Of a stretch of 29,142 nucleotides of DNA, positions 1 to 7,523 are shown piece after piece. Position 1 is the first letter of the stretch. Each line of letters begins with the position of its first letter. Position numbers and translations under genes: made by a program. A model generated the notes under the pieces. That model was not told the origin of the DNA and did not search any database. It was given only the letters and a program-made list of their open reading frames with translations. Source of the DNA: Erwinia pyrifoliae DSM 12163 (GTDB lineage Bacteria > Pseudomonadota > Gammaproteobacteria > Enterobacterales > Enterobacteriaceae). The stretch lies in the NCBI RefSeq assembly GCF_000026985.1, contig NC_017390.1, positions 1,974,283 to 2,003,424 on the forward strand, read 5' to 3'.

Positions 1-233
1 GCCTGTGCTTTCTGCGCTACTGGCTTAGTCGCTTTGTGGTGCTTTTTAGCCGCCTGGGCTTTCTGTTCAGTAGCTTTCTTATGTTTCTTAACATGCTTAA
101 CAGGTGCTTTAGCTGGCGCTGCAGTGGTTGTGCTTGCAGCAGCAGGTGCTGGCGCGGCGGTGGTTTCAGCAGCGAAAGCAACTGAAGACAGACCCATTGT
201 AGCGGCGACGACCAGAGCTAATAATTTTTTCAT
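1..233 (-). CDS. asr: Acid shock protein Asr (5' part; gene runs off the left edge)
   Basis: The minus strand reads [20 protein letters not shown] followed by an Ala/Thr/Pro-rich stretch and then Lys/His/Gln-rich repeats ([18 protein letters not shown]). This is the arrangement of enterobacterial Asr: a Sec signal peptide ending near AFA-AE, then a basic, low-complexity periplasmic protein that is induced by external acid and processed after export. About 77 codons are visible and the C-terminal repeats lie outside the window. In E. coli asr is activated by RstA/RstB, and an RstA-box-like sequence lies upstream here. The Ala-rich open frame on the opposite strand is only its antisense shadow. 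Confidence 0.88.
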   Translation of the reverse strand, partial: MKKLLALVVAATMGLSSVAFAAETTAAPAPAAASTTTAAPAKAPVKHVKKHKKATEQKAQAAKKHHKATKPVAQKAQ

Positions 234-339
234 TGCAAAACCCTCAAGTAGTTAAGTTCATCTGTCAGCCCACTGCGGGGCTGGTGAAAAGACTATATGC
301 GAACGGCAGACAGCTTTCCGTGAGTGTTTAGTATCGGCG

Positions 340-353
340 TGTAACCGATTGTA
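340..353 (-). promoter_or_regulatory. Candidate RstA box upstream of asr
   Basis: The minus strand reads TACAATCGGTTACA, about 107 bp upstream of the asr start. The published E. coli RstA box is TACATNTNGTTACA. The match covers the TACA and GTTACA halves, with two departures in the middle. A possible -10 (GATACT) follows four bases downstream. The match fits activation of asr by RstA, whose partner kinase RstB is encoded in this window. Confidence 0.6.
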
Positions 354-493
354 CAACCAGCGAGAGAAGAGCAGGGGAAGTACTACCAGAGGCAGCAGGC
401 AGTAGCGTGAGCCAGTCGTTTAACAATTTTTACCTGCCAGACACGGCAGCGTGCTGGCTGGATTGGTACAGGAACAGTCATTCAGCCTGAGCA

Positions 494-521
494 GCACATA
501 GCCCTTTAACAGGCTATGTGC
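494..521 (-). terminator. 10-bp hairpin after the carboxypeptidase gene
   Basis: GCACATAGCC (494-503) and GGCTATGTGC (512-521) form a perfect 10-bp stem with an 8-base loop, about 38 bp past the carboxypeptidase stop codon. No T-run follows in either direction. It may be a 3' stabiliser or a Rho-assisted end rather than a classical intrinsic terminator. Confidence 0.45.
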
Positions 522-558
522 ATCTGATTGAAGTCAGCTAACTGGTTTCCCGGTGCCA

Positions 559-2043
559 CTATTTCAGGTAACGCTGTTCCAGGTGCTGACGGAAATAACC
601 GGCATTAAGATCTTCCCCGGTGGCATTTTCAATCAGCTGACGGGTACTGAAACGGCTTCCATGCTGCCAGATATTCTGCTGTAACCAGTCAAACACCGGC
701 TGCAAATCGCCGCTACGAATATTTTCAGCCACCTGGGGGATAGCGCGTTTCAACGTCTGGAACAGCTGCGCGGCATACATCGCGCCCAGCGTATAAGTTG
801 GGAAATAACCGAAGGCACCGTCGGTCCAGTGAATATCCTGCATGCAGCCGTCACGATAGTTGCCGCGCGAATCCAGACCCAGCAGGGTGAGCATTTTCTC
901 ATCCCACAGCGATGGAATATCGTCGACTTCTATTTCTCCGGCAATCAGCGCCCGTTCGATTTCATAGCGTAGAATAACATGGGCAGGATAGCTGACTTCA
1001 TCAGCATCGACGCGGATAAGACCCGGCTTAACACGCAGATTAAGGGCAGTAAAGTTATCGATACTCATCCCTGGTCGCTCGCCAAGGTGCCTGATGACCT
1101 GCGGATGGATCAGGCTAAGGAACTCCACACTGCGGCCCAGTTGCTTTTCGAAAAACAGGCTTTGTGATTCGTGGATAGCCGTAGAGCGTGCCAGAGCCAC
1201 AGGCTGATCGGCCCACTGCTGCGGCAGGTTTTGCTCATAACGCGCATGACCGGTCTCGTGGATCACCCCCATCATGGCACTGATAAATTCTGCTTCGTTA
1301 TAGCGGGTGGTGATGCGCACATCCTGCGGCACGCCGCCGCAAAACGGGTGGGCGCTGATATCCAGGCGACCGGCATGAAAATCAAAACCCAGCTGCTGCA
1401 TGATTGCCAGCCCAAGCTGCTGCTGGCTGGCCTGCGGGAACGGGCCGGAAGGGCGGACTACGCTTTCATTCGCCTGCCGATCAACAATTTGCTGAAGCAG
1501 ATTGGGTAGCCACTGTTTGAGGTCGCCAAAGGTTTTATCCAGTTGCGCACTGGTCATACCTGGCTCGAAAATGTCCAGCAGGGCATCGTAGCCTGTGCAT
1601 CCATTGGCCTGAGAACGGATTTCCGCCTCTTCACGGCTTAGTTTGACCACCTCTTTCAGATTAGCGGCGAAACCCTGCCAGTCATTCGCCGGCCGTTGCT
1701 GACGCCAGGCATGCTCGCAGCGCGACCCGGCAATGGACTTTGCTTCGACCAGCGAAGCAGGTAACAGCGAGGCTTGCCGCCATGCGCGCTGCATTTCATA
1801 CAGGTTAGCCTGCTCCACGTCATCCAGATTTTCTTGTTGTGCCTGCTGCAACCATTCTCCCACCTGTCTGGCCGTCAGGATTTCATGGCGCAGTACGCTC
1901 ATCTCGGCAAGGGCTGCACCGCGCGCGGGGCTTCCTCCGGCGGGCATCGTGGTTTGCATGTCCCATCCGGCAATCGCAGACAAATGTGCGAAACGGGATA
2001 GACGCTGGAAAGTACGGGTCAGATTAGCGTAAGCAGAAGACAT
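559..2043 (-). CDS. Metallocarboxypeptidase of the M32 (Taq carboxypeptidase) family
   Basis: The 494-residue length is typical of bacterial M32 zinc carboxypeptidases, which remove C-terminal residues from peptides in the cytoplasm. The zinc motif HETGH is at residues 262-266 and the IHESQS segment at about 290-295 supplies the third ligand, Glu292. The family signatures HPF (about 232-234) and DVRITTRY (about 241-248) are also present. The start is supported by AAGGA a few bases upstream. The rstB stop lies 15 bp upstream on the same strand, so the two genes are probably cotranscribed. The frame is intact and no residue expected for catalysis is missing. Confidence 0.93.
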   Translation of the reverse strand: MSSAYANLTRTFQRLSRFAHLSAIAGWDMQTTMPAGGSPARGAALAEMSVLRHEILTARQVGEWLQQAQQENLDDVEQANLYEMQRAWRQASLLPASLVEAKSIAGSRCEHAWRQQRPANDWQGFAANLKEVVKLSREEAEIRSQANGCTGYDALLDIFEPGMTSAQLDKTFGDLKQWLPNLLQQIVDRQANESVVRPSGPFPQASQQQLGLAIMQQLGFDFHAGRLDISAHPFCGGVPQDVRITTRYNEAEFISAMMGVIHETGHARYEQNLPQQWADQPVALARSTAIHESQSLFFEKQLGRSVEFLSLIHPQVIRHLGERPGMSIDNFTALNLRVKPGLIRVDADEVSYPAHVILRYEIERALIAGEIEVDDIPSLWDEKMLTLLGLDSRGNYRDGCMQDIHWTDGAFGYFPTYTLGAMYAAQLFQTLKRAIPQVAENIRSGDLQPVFDWLQQNIWQHGSRFSTRQLIENATGEDLNAGYFRQHLEQRYLK

Positions 2044-2058
2044 AGCGTTCCTTAAAAG

Positions 2059-3339
2059 TTAGTTAAGCGCGGCAGGCCAGCAAAAACGGATGCTGGCACC
2101 GCCGAGTGGGCTACTGTCAATAGTGACATAGCCGCCGAAAGCCTGAGCAATCGAGTGGACAATCGCCAGGCCGAGGCCGCAGCCTCCGGTGGCGCGGTCA
2201 CGACTGGGGTCAAGCCGGACAAAGGGTTCGAAAACCCGTTCGCGTTCATCAAGCGGGATGCCCGGCCCGTCGTCTTCAACCTGAATACAGGCCGTGTTGC
2301 CGTCAAACCATAGCCCCACACGCAGACGTTTGTCGGCATAGCGCAAAGCGTTGTTAACCAGATTATCCAGCACGCGCTCCATGAGCCGGGTATCCGCGAT
2401 GCCTCTGTTTTCGCGCTGCGGCGTACCCAGCTCAATCTCATATTGCGGGTTTACCGTGCGGATATCGTGTAAACGCTCCTGCAACCACTGGGCGAGATCG
2501 AGGCTTTGCAGGTTCAGTTTAACCTCGGGTCGGTCAAGACGGGCAAAGGTGAGCAGATCTTCAATCAGCGATTCCAGCTGGCCTATATCGCGATTCAACG
2601 CCGCCAACTCCGCATCTGTCAGGTTATCGCTCATCTCCAGTCGGTAGCGCAGGCGCACCAGTGGAGTACGCAGCTCGTGGGCGATACCGTCAATCAGCTG
2701 CTTCTTACTGGCAACCAGCGTGTTGATATTATCCGCCATCTGGTTAAACGCCACGCCAAGGCGTAACAAACTGGAAGCGCTGTCGAAATGTATTCGCTCA
2801 TCCAGATGCCCCTGGCCCAGCCGCTGTGCGGCGTTTTCCAGTTTCAGCATGTCCTGCCAGTGCGGGCGCATCCAGATGAATACCGGAAAGGCAAGGGAGA
2901 TGCCGATAAATGCCAGCAGCGCAATATCAAGAATGCGCATTTCATGCAGGAAGAACAGGTAAGGGATAGGCCCCACTGCCAGCACATAGTGGCTGCGCGG
3001 AATATGTTGCAGAAAGGTGTATTCATCATCCAGTACAACGATCTCTCCGGAACGCAGCCGACGTAAGGTATTCGGGTCAAGCTGATATTTGCTCATCGGC
3101 TCAATGTGCAGCTTAAACGACAGGTTAAGGTCGAGATTATCGACGGTTTTGTTCCAGTCGCGCGGCGGGATTTCACGCAGCTCGCTGCGCATCAGATACA
3201 GCGAGCTTTTCATCAAATCATTCATCGATTCACGCCCGGCGCGCTCGGCGGTAAATTTGTAAACCAACCCGACCAGCATCGCCATCACCAGAAAACAGAC
3301 AAACAGCAGCAGGTAAAACTGAACAAACAGCTTCCTCAT
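2059..3339 (-). CDS. rstB: Sensor histidine kinase RstB
   Basis: This 426-residue inner-membrane kinase has a transmembrane segment at about 7-27, a periplasmic loop, a second membrane segment at about 137-157, a HAMP linker, an H-box with His221 (AHELRTPL) and an ATPase domain: N-box NLVNNALRY 326-334, DDGPGI 356-361, EPF 371-373, GLGLAI 388-393. Length and sequence match enterobacterial RstB, which phosphorylates RstA and is linked to PhoP, acid and asr control. AAGG precedes the ATG by about 10 bases. In E. coli rstA lies immediately upstream in the same operon. Here phage sequence occupies that position, so the native promoter has been displaced. Confidence 0.93.
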   Translation of the reverse strand: MRKLFVQFYLLLFVCFLVMAMLVGLVYKFTAERAGRESMNDLMKSSLYLMRSELREIPPRDWNKTVDNLDLNLSFKLHIEPMSKYQLDPNTLRRLRSGEIVVLDDEYTFLQHIPRSHYVLAVGPIPYLFFLHEMRILDIALLAFIGISLAFPVFIWMRPHWQDMLKLENAAQRLGQGHLDERIHFDSASSLLRLGVAFNQMADNINTLVASKKQLIDGIAHELRTPLVRLRYRLEMSDNLTDAELAALNRDIGQLESLIEDLLTFARLDRPEVKLNLQSLDLAQWLQERLHDIRTVNPQYEIELGTPQRENRGIADTRLMERVLDNLVNNALRYADKRLRVGLWFDGNTACIQVEDDGPGIPLDERERVFEPFVRLDPSRDRATGGCGLGLAIVHSIAQAFGGYVTIDSSPLGGASIRFCWPAALN

Positions 3340-3394
3340 TGATTATTACCTTAAAATCAGCAACTTAATTACACCGCATTAACACGCAGGGGCG

Positions 3395-3538
3395 CTATGG
3401 GGCATTATATCCACTGATGCGCTGATTCAGGAACTCTATCTGATCGCCATCGAGGGCATCTATCCATGCAGAATACACCGTATAAACCCTCTCTGCATTC
3501 TCATGCCCCATCTGGCTGGCTATAAAAGCGGGAGCTGC
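3395..3538 (-). pseudogene. Tyrosine integrase remnant (last 47 codons)
   Basis: The minus strand encodes the end of a phage tyrosine recombinase. It includes the FIASQMGHENAERVYTVYSAW region, with the conserved GH and the C-terminal Tyr (probably the second Tyr, ten residues after the His), and ends GYNAP before a TAG. The similarity breaks off at an in-frame TGA (3539-3541), so the Arg-bearing part of the catalytic core and the N-terminal domains are missing. An integrase tail at the host border is expected next to attL. With this gene destroyed the element cannot excise itself. Confidence 0.78.
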
Positions 3539-3663
3539 TCAACTATTCCGTGGTGCCGCCGGTAACCGTTCCGCATATGCCAGATGATTGCTTTGGTATG
3601 GTCTTTAAAGTCATCGGGTTCTGTTCTTCTGGCGAACAAAAGGCTGTTGAATTCACCGCTCAT
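3520..3663 (-). CDS. Small phage protein, 47 aa, running into the integrase remnant
   Basis: The ATG at 3663 opens a frame beginning MSGEFNSLLFARRTEPDDFK and ending EQLPLL. Its last six codons overlap the integrase remnant in another reading frame, so its C-terminus was probably created by the deletion that removed the integrase. The central part loosely resembles short lambdoid proteins found near int/xis (DUF4060-like), but this is only an impression. It would be cotranscribed with the Gp157-like gene upstream. It could be a truncated gene without function. Confidence 0.35.
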   Translation of the reverse strand: MSGEFNSLLFARRTEPDDFKDHTKAIIWHMRNGYRRHHGIVEQLPLL

Positions 3664-3679
3664 ATCTCTGTCTCAGTAA

Positions 3680-3697
3680 GCGGCCATCGTTGGCCGC
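3680..3697 (-). terminator. GC-rich hairpin after the leftward early operon
   Basis: GCGGCCA (3680-3686) pairs with TGGCCGC (3691-3697) around a 4-base loop, 8 bp past the Gp157-like stop codon. No T-run follows on the minus strand, so it is at best an attenuator or mRNA 3'-end structure. Confidence 0.35.
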
Positions 3698-3704
3698 ATC
3701 CGGG

Positions 3705-4268
3705 TTAACGCACCTGCAAAGTGGGCGATCCCGTCTCAAGATGAGCGCCGGGGATCGAGTGGAGCCATTCCGGTGCTGGTTCTTCGCCGGCAGCCCTGGC
3801 CGCTTCAATTTTTGTGGCCAGCTCCTGTAATGCTTTTTTCAGTTCGTCGTTTTTTGTCGTGGTGACCACTTCGGTATGCGACTCAACAAATTCATCGGGC
3901 AACAAATCCACGTTATCGATTTTCAGGCTTACGCCGCCTTTGCGGGCCGTGAAGGTGTTGAGCGTGGTTTTAAAGGTGGTGCGTTCGCTGATCTGGAGGC
4001 ATTGCAGCAGGTAGCTTTTGAGCGCACAGGCCTGACGTTCCCAATGTTTTTTCCGCTCACTAACCCGCGCCGCTTCTTTTTTACAGGCTTCCGCTTTTGC
4101 ATCGAAATCGCGGATGACGCGCATGGTTGCGTCGAATTTGTCTTCCAGCATTGCTTCGATACCTTCCAGGGTATCGGCAATCATTTCAGGGGTGAGATCC
4201 CCGCCATCAGCGGCAAGAGACTCCAGTTTGCTCATGTCTGAAGCGAGGTCGATGGTACGGTTGCTCAT
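3705..4268 (-). CDS. Siphovirus Gp157-like protein
   Basis: I read 187 residues from the ATG at 4268. That start has AGGAGAAAG about 7 bases upstream and shares ATGA with the stop of the preceding gene, so it is preferred to one ten codons earlier. The protein has an acidic N-terminal half with a long helix and coiled coil (EAMLEDKFDATMRVIRDF, then a Lys/Glu-rich stretch). A KSYLLQCL segment and a β-rich part around TARKGGVSLKIDN follow, which matches the phage Gp157 (PF05565) layout. Members sit beside recombination genes and were first linked to phage resistance in Streptococcus. The function here is unproven. Confidence 0.7.
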   Translation of the reverse strand: MSNRTIDLASDMSKLESLAADGGDLTPEMIADTLEGIEAMLEDKFDATMRVIRDFDAKAEACKKEAARVSERKKHWERQACALKSYLLQCLQISERTTFKTTLNTFTARKGGVSLKIDNVDLLPDEFVESHTEVVTTTKNDELKKALQELATKIEAARAAGEEPAPEWLHSIPGAHLETGSPTLQVR

Positions 4269-6508
4269 GCTGCTTTCTCCTGCAATTTGGCGAGGCATTC
4301 GGATTTAACTTCGTCGAGGCGGCGCAGACGGCCCTCAAGGTATTTGGCGTATTCACGGTCGGCCTTATCACGCGCAGCTTTGAGGTGAACGCCCATCACG
4401 CGGGTGAGGGATGAGGCGATACCCGATATTTCGTTAGGCGTGACGGCGGAGCGCATGCTGTTGGTGTTCTGCTTGAATTTTTCATCCAGCTCTTTGCGGA
4501 TACGCGTGACGTCCTCGGCCTTATCGCTGGCATTACGAATATCGAACTCAATGGCGTTTTCCTGCTTGTATTCGGCCTGGTCGTACAGCCCCAGCCACAC
4601 ATCAGCGGAGAAGCCCAGTAGGGAAAGCGCTTTTTTGATGGCGTCGGTGAGTGATTTTTTTTGTGCTTCACCATCGCAAGTAATGCCATGTTTGGTTTTG
4701 TACAGGTATTTAGTCGCGCCATAGGCTTCGAAGCGCTCGGCGGTGCCGGTATCTGTCAGGTACCAGAATCCGATTTTTATGCTGTGGTTTAGCTCGGTGA
4801 TCAGCGTGCCATCTGCGTCTCGCAATATGCGATTACCGACAAATTTATTATCGTCACAGATGGCTTCGCTCAAAGGGGCGCCGGGGATCATGCGGTCTTC
4901 CATCACCTCAAAGCCCCAGCCGGTGCCGATGGGGCCGAAGATCTCGGTGGCGCGCATAATCATGTATTCGGCATTAATGCTGGTACCCTCAAACCCCGCA
5001 CCCGCCAGGTCTTTGGTATAGCGAGGGTCCGTGCGCATGACGCTGCGCCAGATTTTCAGGTTGTCGCCTTTCTCCGCGAGGTCTTTCTCCAGCGCGGCAC
5101 CGATGGACTGGAAAGCAGGGGATTGGCGTTGCGCCTGAGCCTCTTGCGTTTTTCCGACTTCATTTGAGGCGCTTTGAGCACTTATTTGAGTCTGGCCAGC
5201 ATCCAGACCGTCAACGGTGAAGCGTCCATTGCCGGGGTTATTAATTGTTGGCTCTTCGCCGCTGGCTTGCTGCTGCACCGTGGGCGCATCTTTGAGGGAC
5301 AGGTATTCCTCTTTGGTGATTTCTTCGCACCCCTGATCCAGCACGGTTTCGAGTTTCGCCAGTTTATTGGCGCGGCTTACTTCTCCTTCCGGGGTTCTGT
5401 AATAGAAAGGCCCGGTACGTTCTACCGATGCCGCAGTTTCCATCGGCCGCGTTGCTGTCGCATGATCAGGCTGTTGCGGTTCCACTGTATGAGCTTCTGC
5501 CGGTTGATGTTCCAGTACGCGAGTTGATGCCGCCGTGTTTTGTTGGCTTTCATCTGTATGACCCTCCATTTTTCCGTGTTCAGCCAGGTATCCGGCGATG
5601 TAACGACCATGTGATTCTGGAAATTTACAGGTTTCTGGTGCAGGTGCGTTGCGGACGACGCCGAAGATTGTCGGACGGTCGTATGCGAGAATGTTTGGCT
5701 GGGTTCGCAATTGCATTGACCAGCGTTTCCAGTCTTCGCGATCGTCTTTAATGATGCCGTTGGCCCAGCGAGTTACCGAGGCGAGCGGAGCATTTGGATT
5801 CACATCACCCGCCCAGAGGGCAATGGCTATCTCAATATCGAGAGTTTTATGGGTGTGCTCGTAGGGGCGCGGGATAACTTCATATTCGTCGATGGAATCT
5901 TCGCCACCGGCACCGCCTTTGCGGGTTTGCTCACATTGCTTAACCCAGCCTGCCAGCACGGCTTTGATCTCTGGCCATTTCTTTGTCGTGGCGCAGTTAT
6001 TACGTATGTAGTCGATAGCGTCCAGTATGCGTTCTGGATACATAGAAATGACCGCTGGTGTCTTAGATATCGCGTCTATAATGTGGCGTTCGAAACCTGA
6101 CCCATCTTGTTCTATGGCCATAGCAACCGACAATTGGGTATGTGTAATTTCCGTTGTATGAAATTTAAGCAGAACTGCCACCCGGAGAGATTGAGATAAT
6201 TTGTGAAACTCAACAGGTTTAGGCTGCTCTTTCAATACCGGATGGCCGAGTTCATCATTCCACTCGTGATCGAATAAAAATGTTTCATCCCATTCAGTAG
6301 CGGGGCGGGGAACATCAGGTGCGTGCGGGTAGAGGCGAAGTTCGAACAAAGAATCGTCCGCATCCGGGAATTCTTCCATAAACAGCAAAGTCGCTTTTGC
6401 CCGAGCCTGTTTCTCATTTGCCGCTTCAAAATGATGAGCGATACGCAGTGCGCCATTTTCTTCAATGGCTTGTTCATGCGGGAACCAACAGCCGGTAAAT
6501 TTAGACAT
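4265..6508 (-). CDS. Phage recombination protein: RecE/ExoVIII-type N-terminus fused to an annealing-protein-like domain
   Basis: This 747-residue protein has three parts. Residues 1-310 look like the non-nuclease N-terminal part of RecE/exonuclease VIII proteins, including a segment at 222-310 with W..WS..L and YDRPTIFGVV. Residues about 311-460 are a Gln/Glu/Ala-rich linker. Residues about 488-650 resemble a Rad52/Erf-type single-strand annealing protein: FEGTSINAEYMIMRATEIFG, GTGWGF (528-533), FEAYGATKYLYKT, and KKSLTDAIKKALSLLGF (617-633). I see no PD-(D/E)XK nuclease core. The expected role is recombination of phage DNA. It overlaps the Gp157-like gene by ATGA. Domain assignments are from memory and need a profile search. 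Confidence 0.6.
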   Translation of the reverse strand: MSKFTGCWFPHEQAIEENGALRIAHHFEAANEKQARAKATLLFMEEFPDADDSLFELRLYPHAPDVPRPATEWDETFLFDHEWNDELGHPVLKEQPKPVEFHKLSQSLRVAVLLKFHTTEITHTQLSVAMAIEQDGSGFERHIIDAISKTPAVISMYPERILDAIDYIRNNCATTKKWPEIKAVLAGWVKQCEQTRKGGAGGEDSIDEYEVIPRPYEHTHKTLDIEIAIALWAGDVNPNAPLASVTRWANGIIKDDREDWKRWSMQLRTQPNILAYDRPTIFGVVRNAPAPETCKFPESHGRYIAGYLAEHGKMEGHTDESQQNTAASTRVLEHQPAEAHTVEPQQPDHATATRPMETAASVERTGPFYYRTPEGEVSRANKLAKLETVLDQGCEEITKEEYLSLKDAPTVQQQASGEEPTINNPGNGRFTVDGLDAGQTQISAQSASNEVGKTQEAQAQRQSPAFQSIGAALEKDLAEKGDNLKIWRSVMRTDPRYTKDLAGAGFEGTSINAEYMIMRATEIFGPIGTGWGFEVMEDRMIPGAPLSEAICDDNKFVGNRILRDADGTLITELNHSIKIGFWYLTDTGTAERFEAYGATKYLYKTKHGITCDGEAQKKSLTDAIKKALSLLGFSADVWLGLYDQAEYKQENAIEFDIRNASDKAEDVTRIRKELDEKFKQNTNSMRSAVTPNEISGIASSLTRVMGVHLKAARDKADREYAKYLEGRLRRLDEVKSECLAKLQEKAA

Positions 6509-6509
6509 T

Positions 6510-6764
6510 TCAATCTCCGTTATTTACGCTTTGATAAGTTTCATTTAAATTATTCAGTACGTTTGCAGGTAATACGTACGGAAGGTTTCTTTTGTCGCAA
6601 TTCTTTATTTGACTGATTACGTAGGTAGCCATTTCCTCGGTAGTGAGATAACCACTGGCAATTAATTCAAATATCATTTTTTCCATTGCGCTGGGTGCGA
6701 TGCTTAGCGTGATTTCATCACCGTTTGTCAGTGATAGTTTTTTGAACGCGAGAGTAATATCCAA
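6510..6764 (-). CDS. Small phage protein of unknown function (probable TTG start)
   Basis: About 84 residues, beginning near DITLAFKKLSLTNGDEITLS and rich in helix. The frame extends up to an ATG at 6779, but that ATG has no ribosome site, whereas a TTG at 6764 has GAGGAG seven bases upstream. I therefore favour TTG. The stop lies one base before the recombination gene's ATG, so the two are translationally coupled. I do not recognise the family. Position in the leftward operon suggests an accessory early function. Confidence 0.55.
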   Translation of the reverse strand: MDITLAFKKLSLTNGDEITLSIAPSAMEKMIFELIASGYLTTEEMATYVISQIKNCDKRNLPYVLPANVLNNLNETYQSVNNGD

Positions 6765-6846
6765 TTCATGACTCCTCATTTATCAGGTAAGCACTGAATA
6801 AATGCTTATGCTGATAAACGCCCCGCGCGAATGGGGCTGATAGCGC

Positions 6847-7122
6847 TTAATGAAATACGATGCTAACCCTGTTTTTCTTATAATCTTCGTAGGTGCCGCT
6901 TTCTTTCTCGGCTTCGTGCAGTTGAATATGTACGCCAGTTAGCTCATCAAACGCGGCGTGAACACAACCAAACTGACCGAGAACGTAGCCACCATCCAAG
7001 ACGATGGTCATGTATGATCGAGCGGTGTGAATTAATCCGGTAATTGAATTTTCACAGTTGAATAATGTCAGTTCGCTATTAATGGTGAATAAGCGAAGAT
7101 TTATAATATTTATGGTTTCCAT
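6847..7122 (-). CDS. Small phage protein of unknown function
   Basis: 91 residues starting METINIINLRLFTINSELTL. I chose the ATG at 7122 over one 16 codons upstream because CAGGAGAAAAT directly precedes it. The protein is β-rich, has a TIVLDGGYVLGQFG stretch in the middle and a charged end (EKESGTYEDYKKNR). I do not recognise it. It lies in the AT-rich leftward early operon, between the frameshifted small gene and the annealing-protein operon genes. Confidence 0.55.
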   Translation of the reverse strand: METINIINLRLFTINSELTLFNCENSITGLIHTARSYMTIVLDGGYVLGQFGCVHAAFDELTGVHIQLHEAEKESGTYEDYKKNRVSIVFH

Positions 7123-7194
7123 ATTTTCTCCTGAAAAATATTGTGGATTTACCTGCCGGATTAACGGCATAAATGTATTCTGGTTTGGCTTAAA

Positions 7195-7390
7195 TTAGTT
7201 AATAAGCGGTAAGCCGCGTTGATTTAGGATCACTTCAATCGTGTCACTGTTTATTCTGGTTACTTCCGAGGGGGGGTAAAGCATATAACCCTTTTTCCAG
7301 ATTTGCAGATGAACGCCAATATTTTCCTTTATGCTTTATCATCGTGCCCGGAACTACGGCATGACGAGGCATAAATGCTGTACCGTACAT
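7195..7390 (-). pseudogene. Small phage gene frameshifted at a 7-base homopolymer
   Basis: An ATG at 7390, with GGAG upstream, opens MYGTAFMPRHAVVPGTMIKH and continues through KGKYWRSSANLEKGLYAL. At a run of seven C on the coding strand (7270-7276) the zero frame leads to an early TGA (7244-7246; 48 aa). Dropping one C continues as PPSEVTRINSDTIEVILNQR and GLPLIN to a TAA at 7195. That gives a 64-65 aa protein whose end reads like a genuine phage protein. This is either a real inactivating indel or an assembly/sequencing error. The family is not recognised with confidence. Confidence 0.5.
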
Positions 7391-7416
7391 GTTAGTCTCC
7401 TTTATTTAGTTGCCGG

Positions 7417-7509
7417 TTACGTTTTCGGTGTTCTCATTGAGAACCGTTTCCCTGGTGAGGGCGTAAAAAATAAATACTGGTTAGCTATAAGCGGTCGGTT
7501 CTCCGTCAT
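7417..7509 (-). CDS. Possible 30-aa ORF (weak)
   Basis: The ATG at 7509 opens MTENRPLIANQYLFFTPSPG and stops at a TAA ending at 7417. There is no clear ribosome site and no recognisable family. It is listed because it fills the space between two better-supported small genes on the same strand. It could be untranslated spacer. Confidence 0.2.
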   Translation of the reverse strand: MTENRPLIANQYLFFTPSPGKRFSMRTPKT

Positions 7510-7522
7510 CACAGTTAGCTAA
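7480..7522. repeat. Two extra GTTAGCTA half-operators inside the left operon
   Basis: GTTAGCTA at 7480-7487 and GTTAGCTAA at 7514-7522 repeat the core of the immunity operators, about 300 bp inside the leftward transcription unit. They lack the full GTTAG-N6-CTAAC form. They may be weak or secondary repressor sites. Confidence 0.35.
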
Positions 7523-7523
7523 A

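Larger units (their letters stand above)
234..558. other. Intergenic region between asr and the carboxypeptidase gene
   Basis: This 325-bp stretch holds no convincing gene. It contains the asr leader and promoter area with the RstA-like box at 340-353, and a strong inverted repeat at 494-521. The section between about 365 and 490 shows nothing else recognisable. Confidence 0.6.

Noticed and set aside
34..255. Plus-strand Ala-rich 73-codon frame
   Set aside because: It is the antisense of asr, whose signal peptide and Lys/His repeats are unmistakable on the minus strand.
979..2032. Several plus-strand frames of 60-112 codons
   Set aside because: They lie opposite the intact M32 carboxypeptidase, have no ribosome sites and resemble no protein.
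3340..3420. tRNA or direct-repeat att core at the left border
   Set aside because: No tRNA structure is visible, and I found no copy of this sequence near the right end of the window. The att core cannot be defined here.
7331..7522. Plus-strand 63-codon frame
   Set aside because: It runs against the leftward early operon and lacks a ribosome site. The minus-strand small genes explain the region better.
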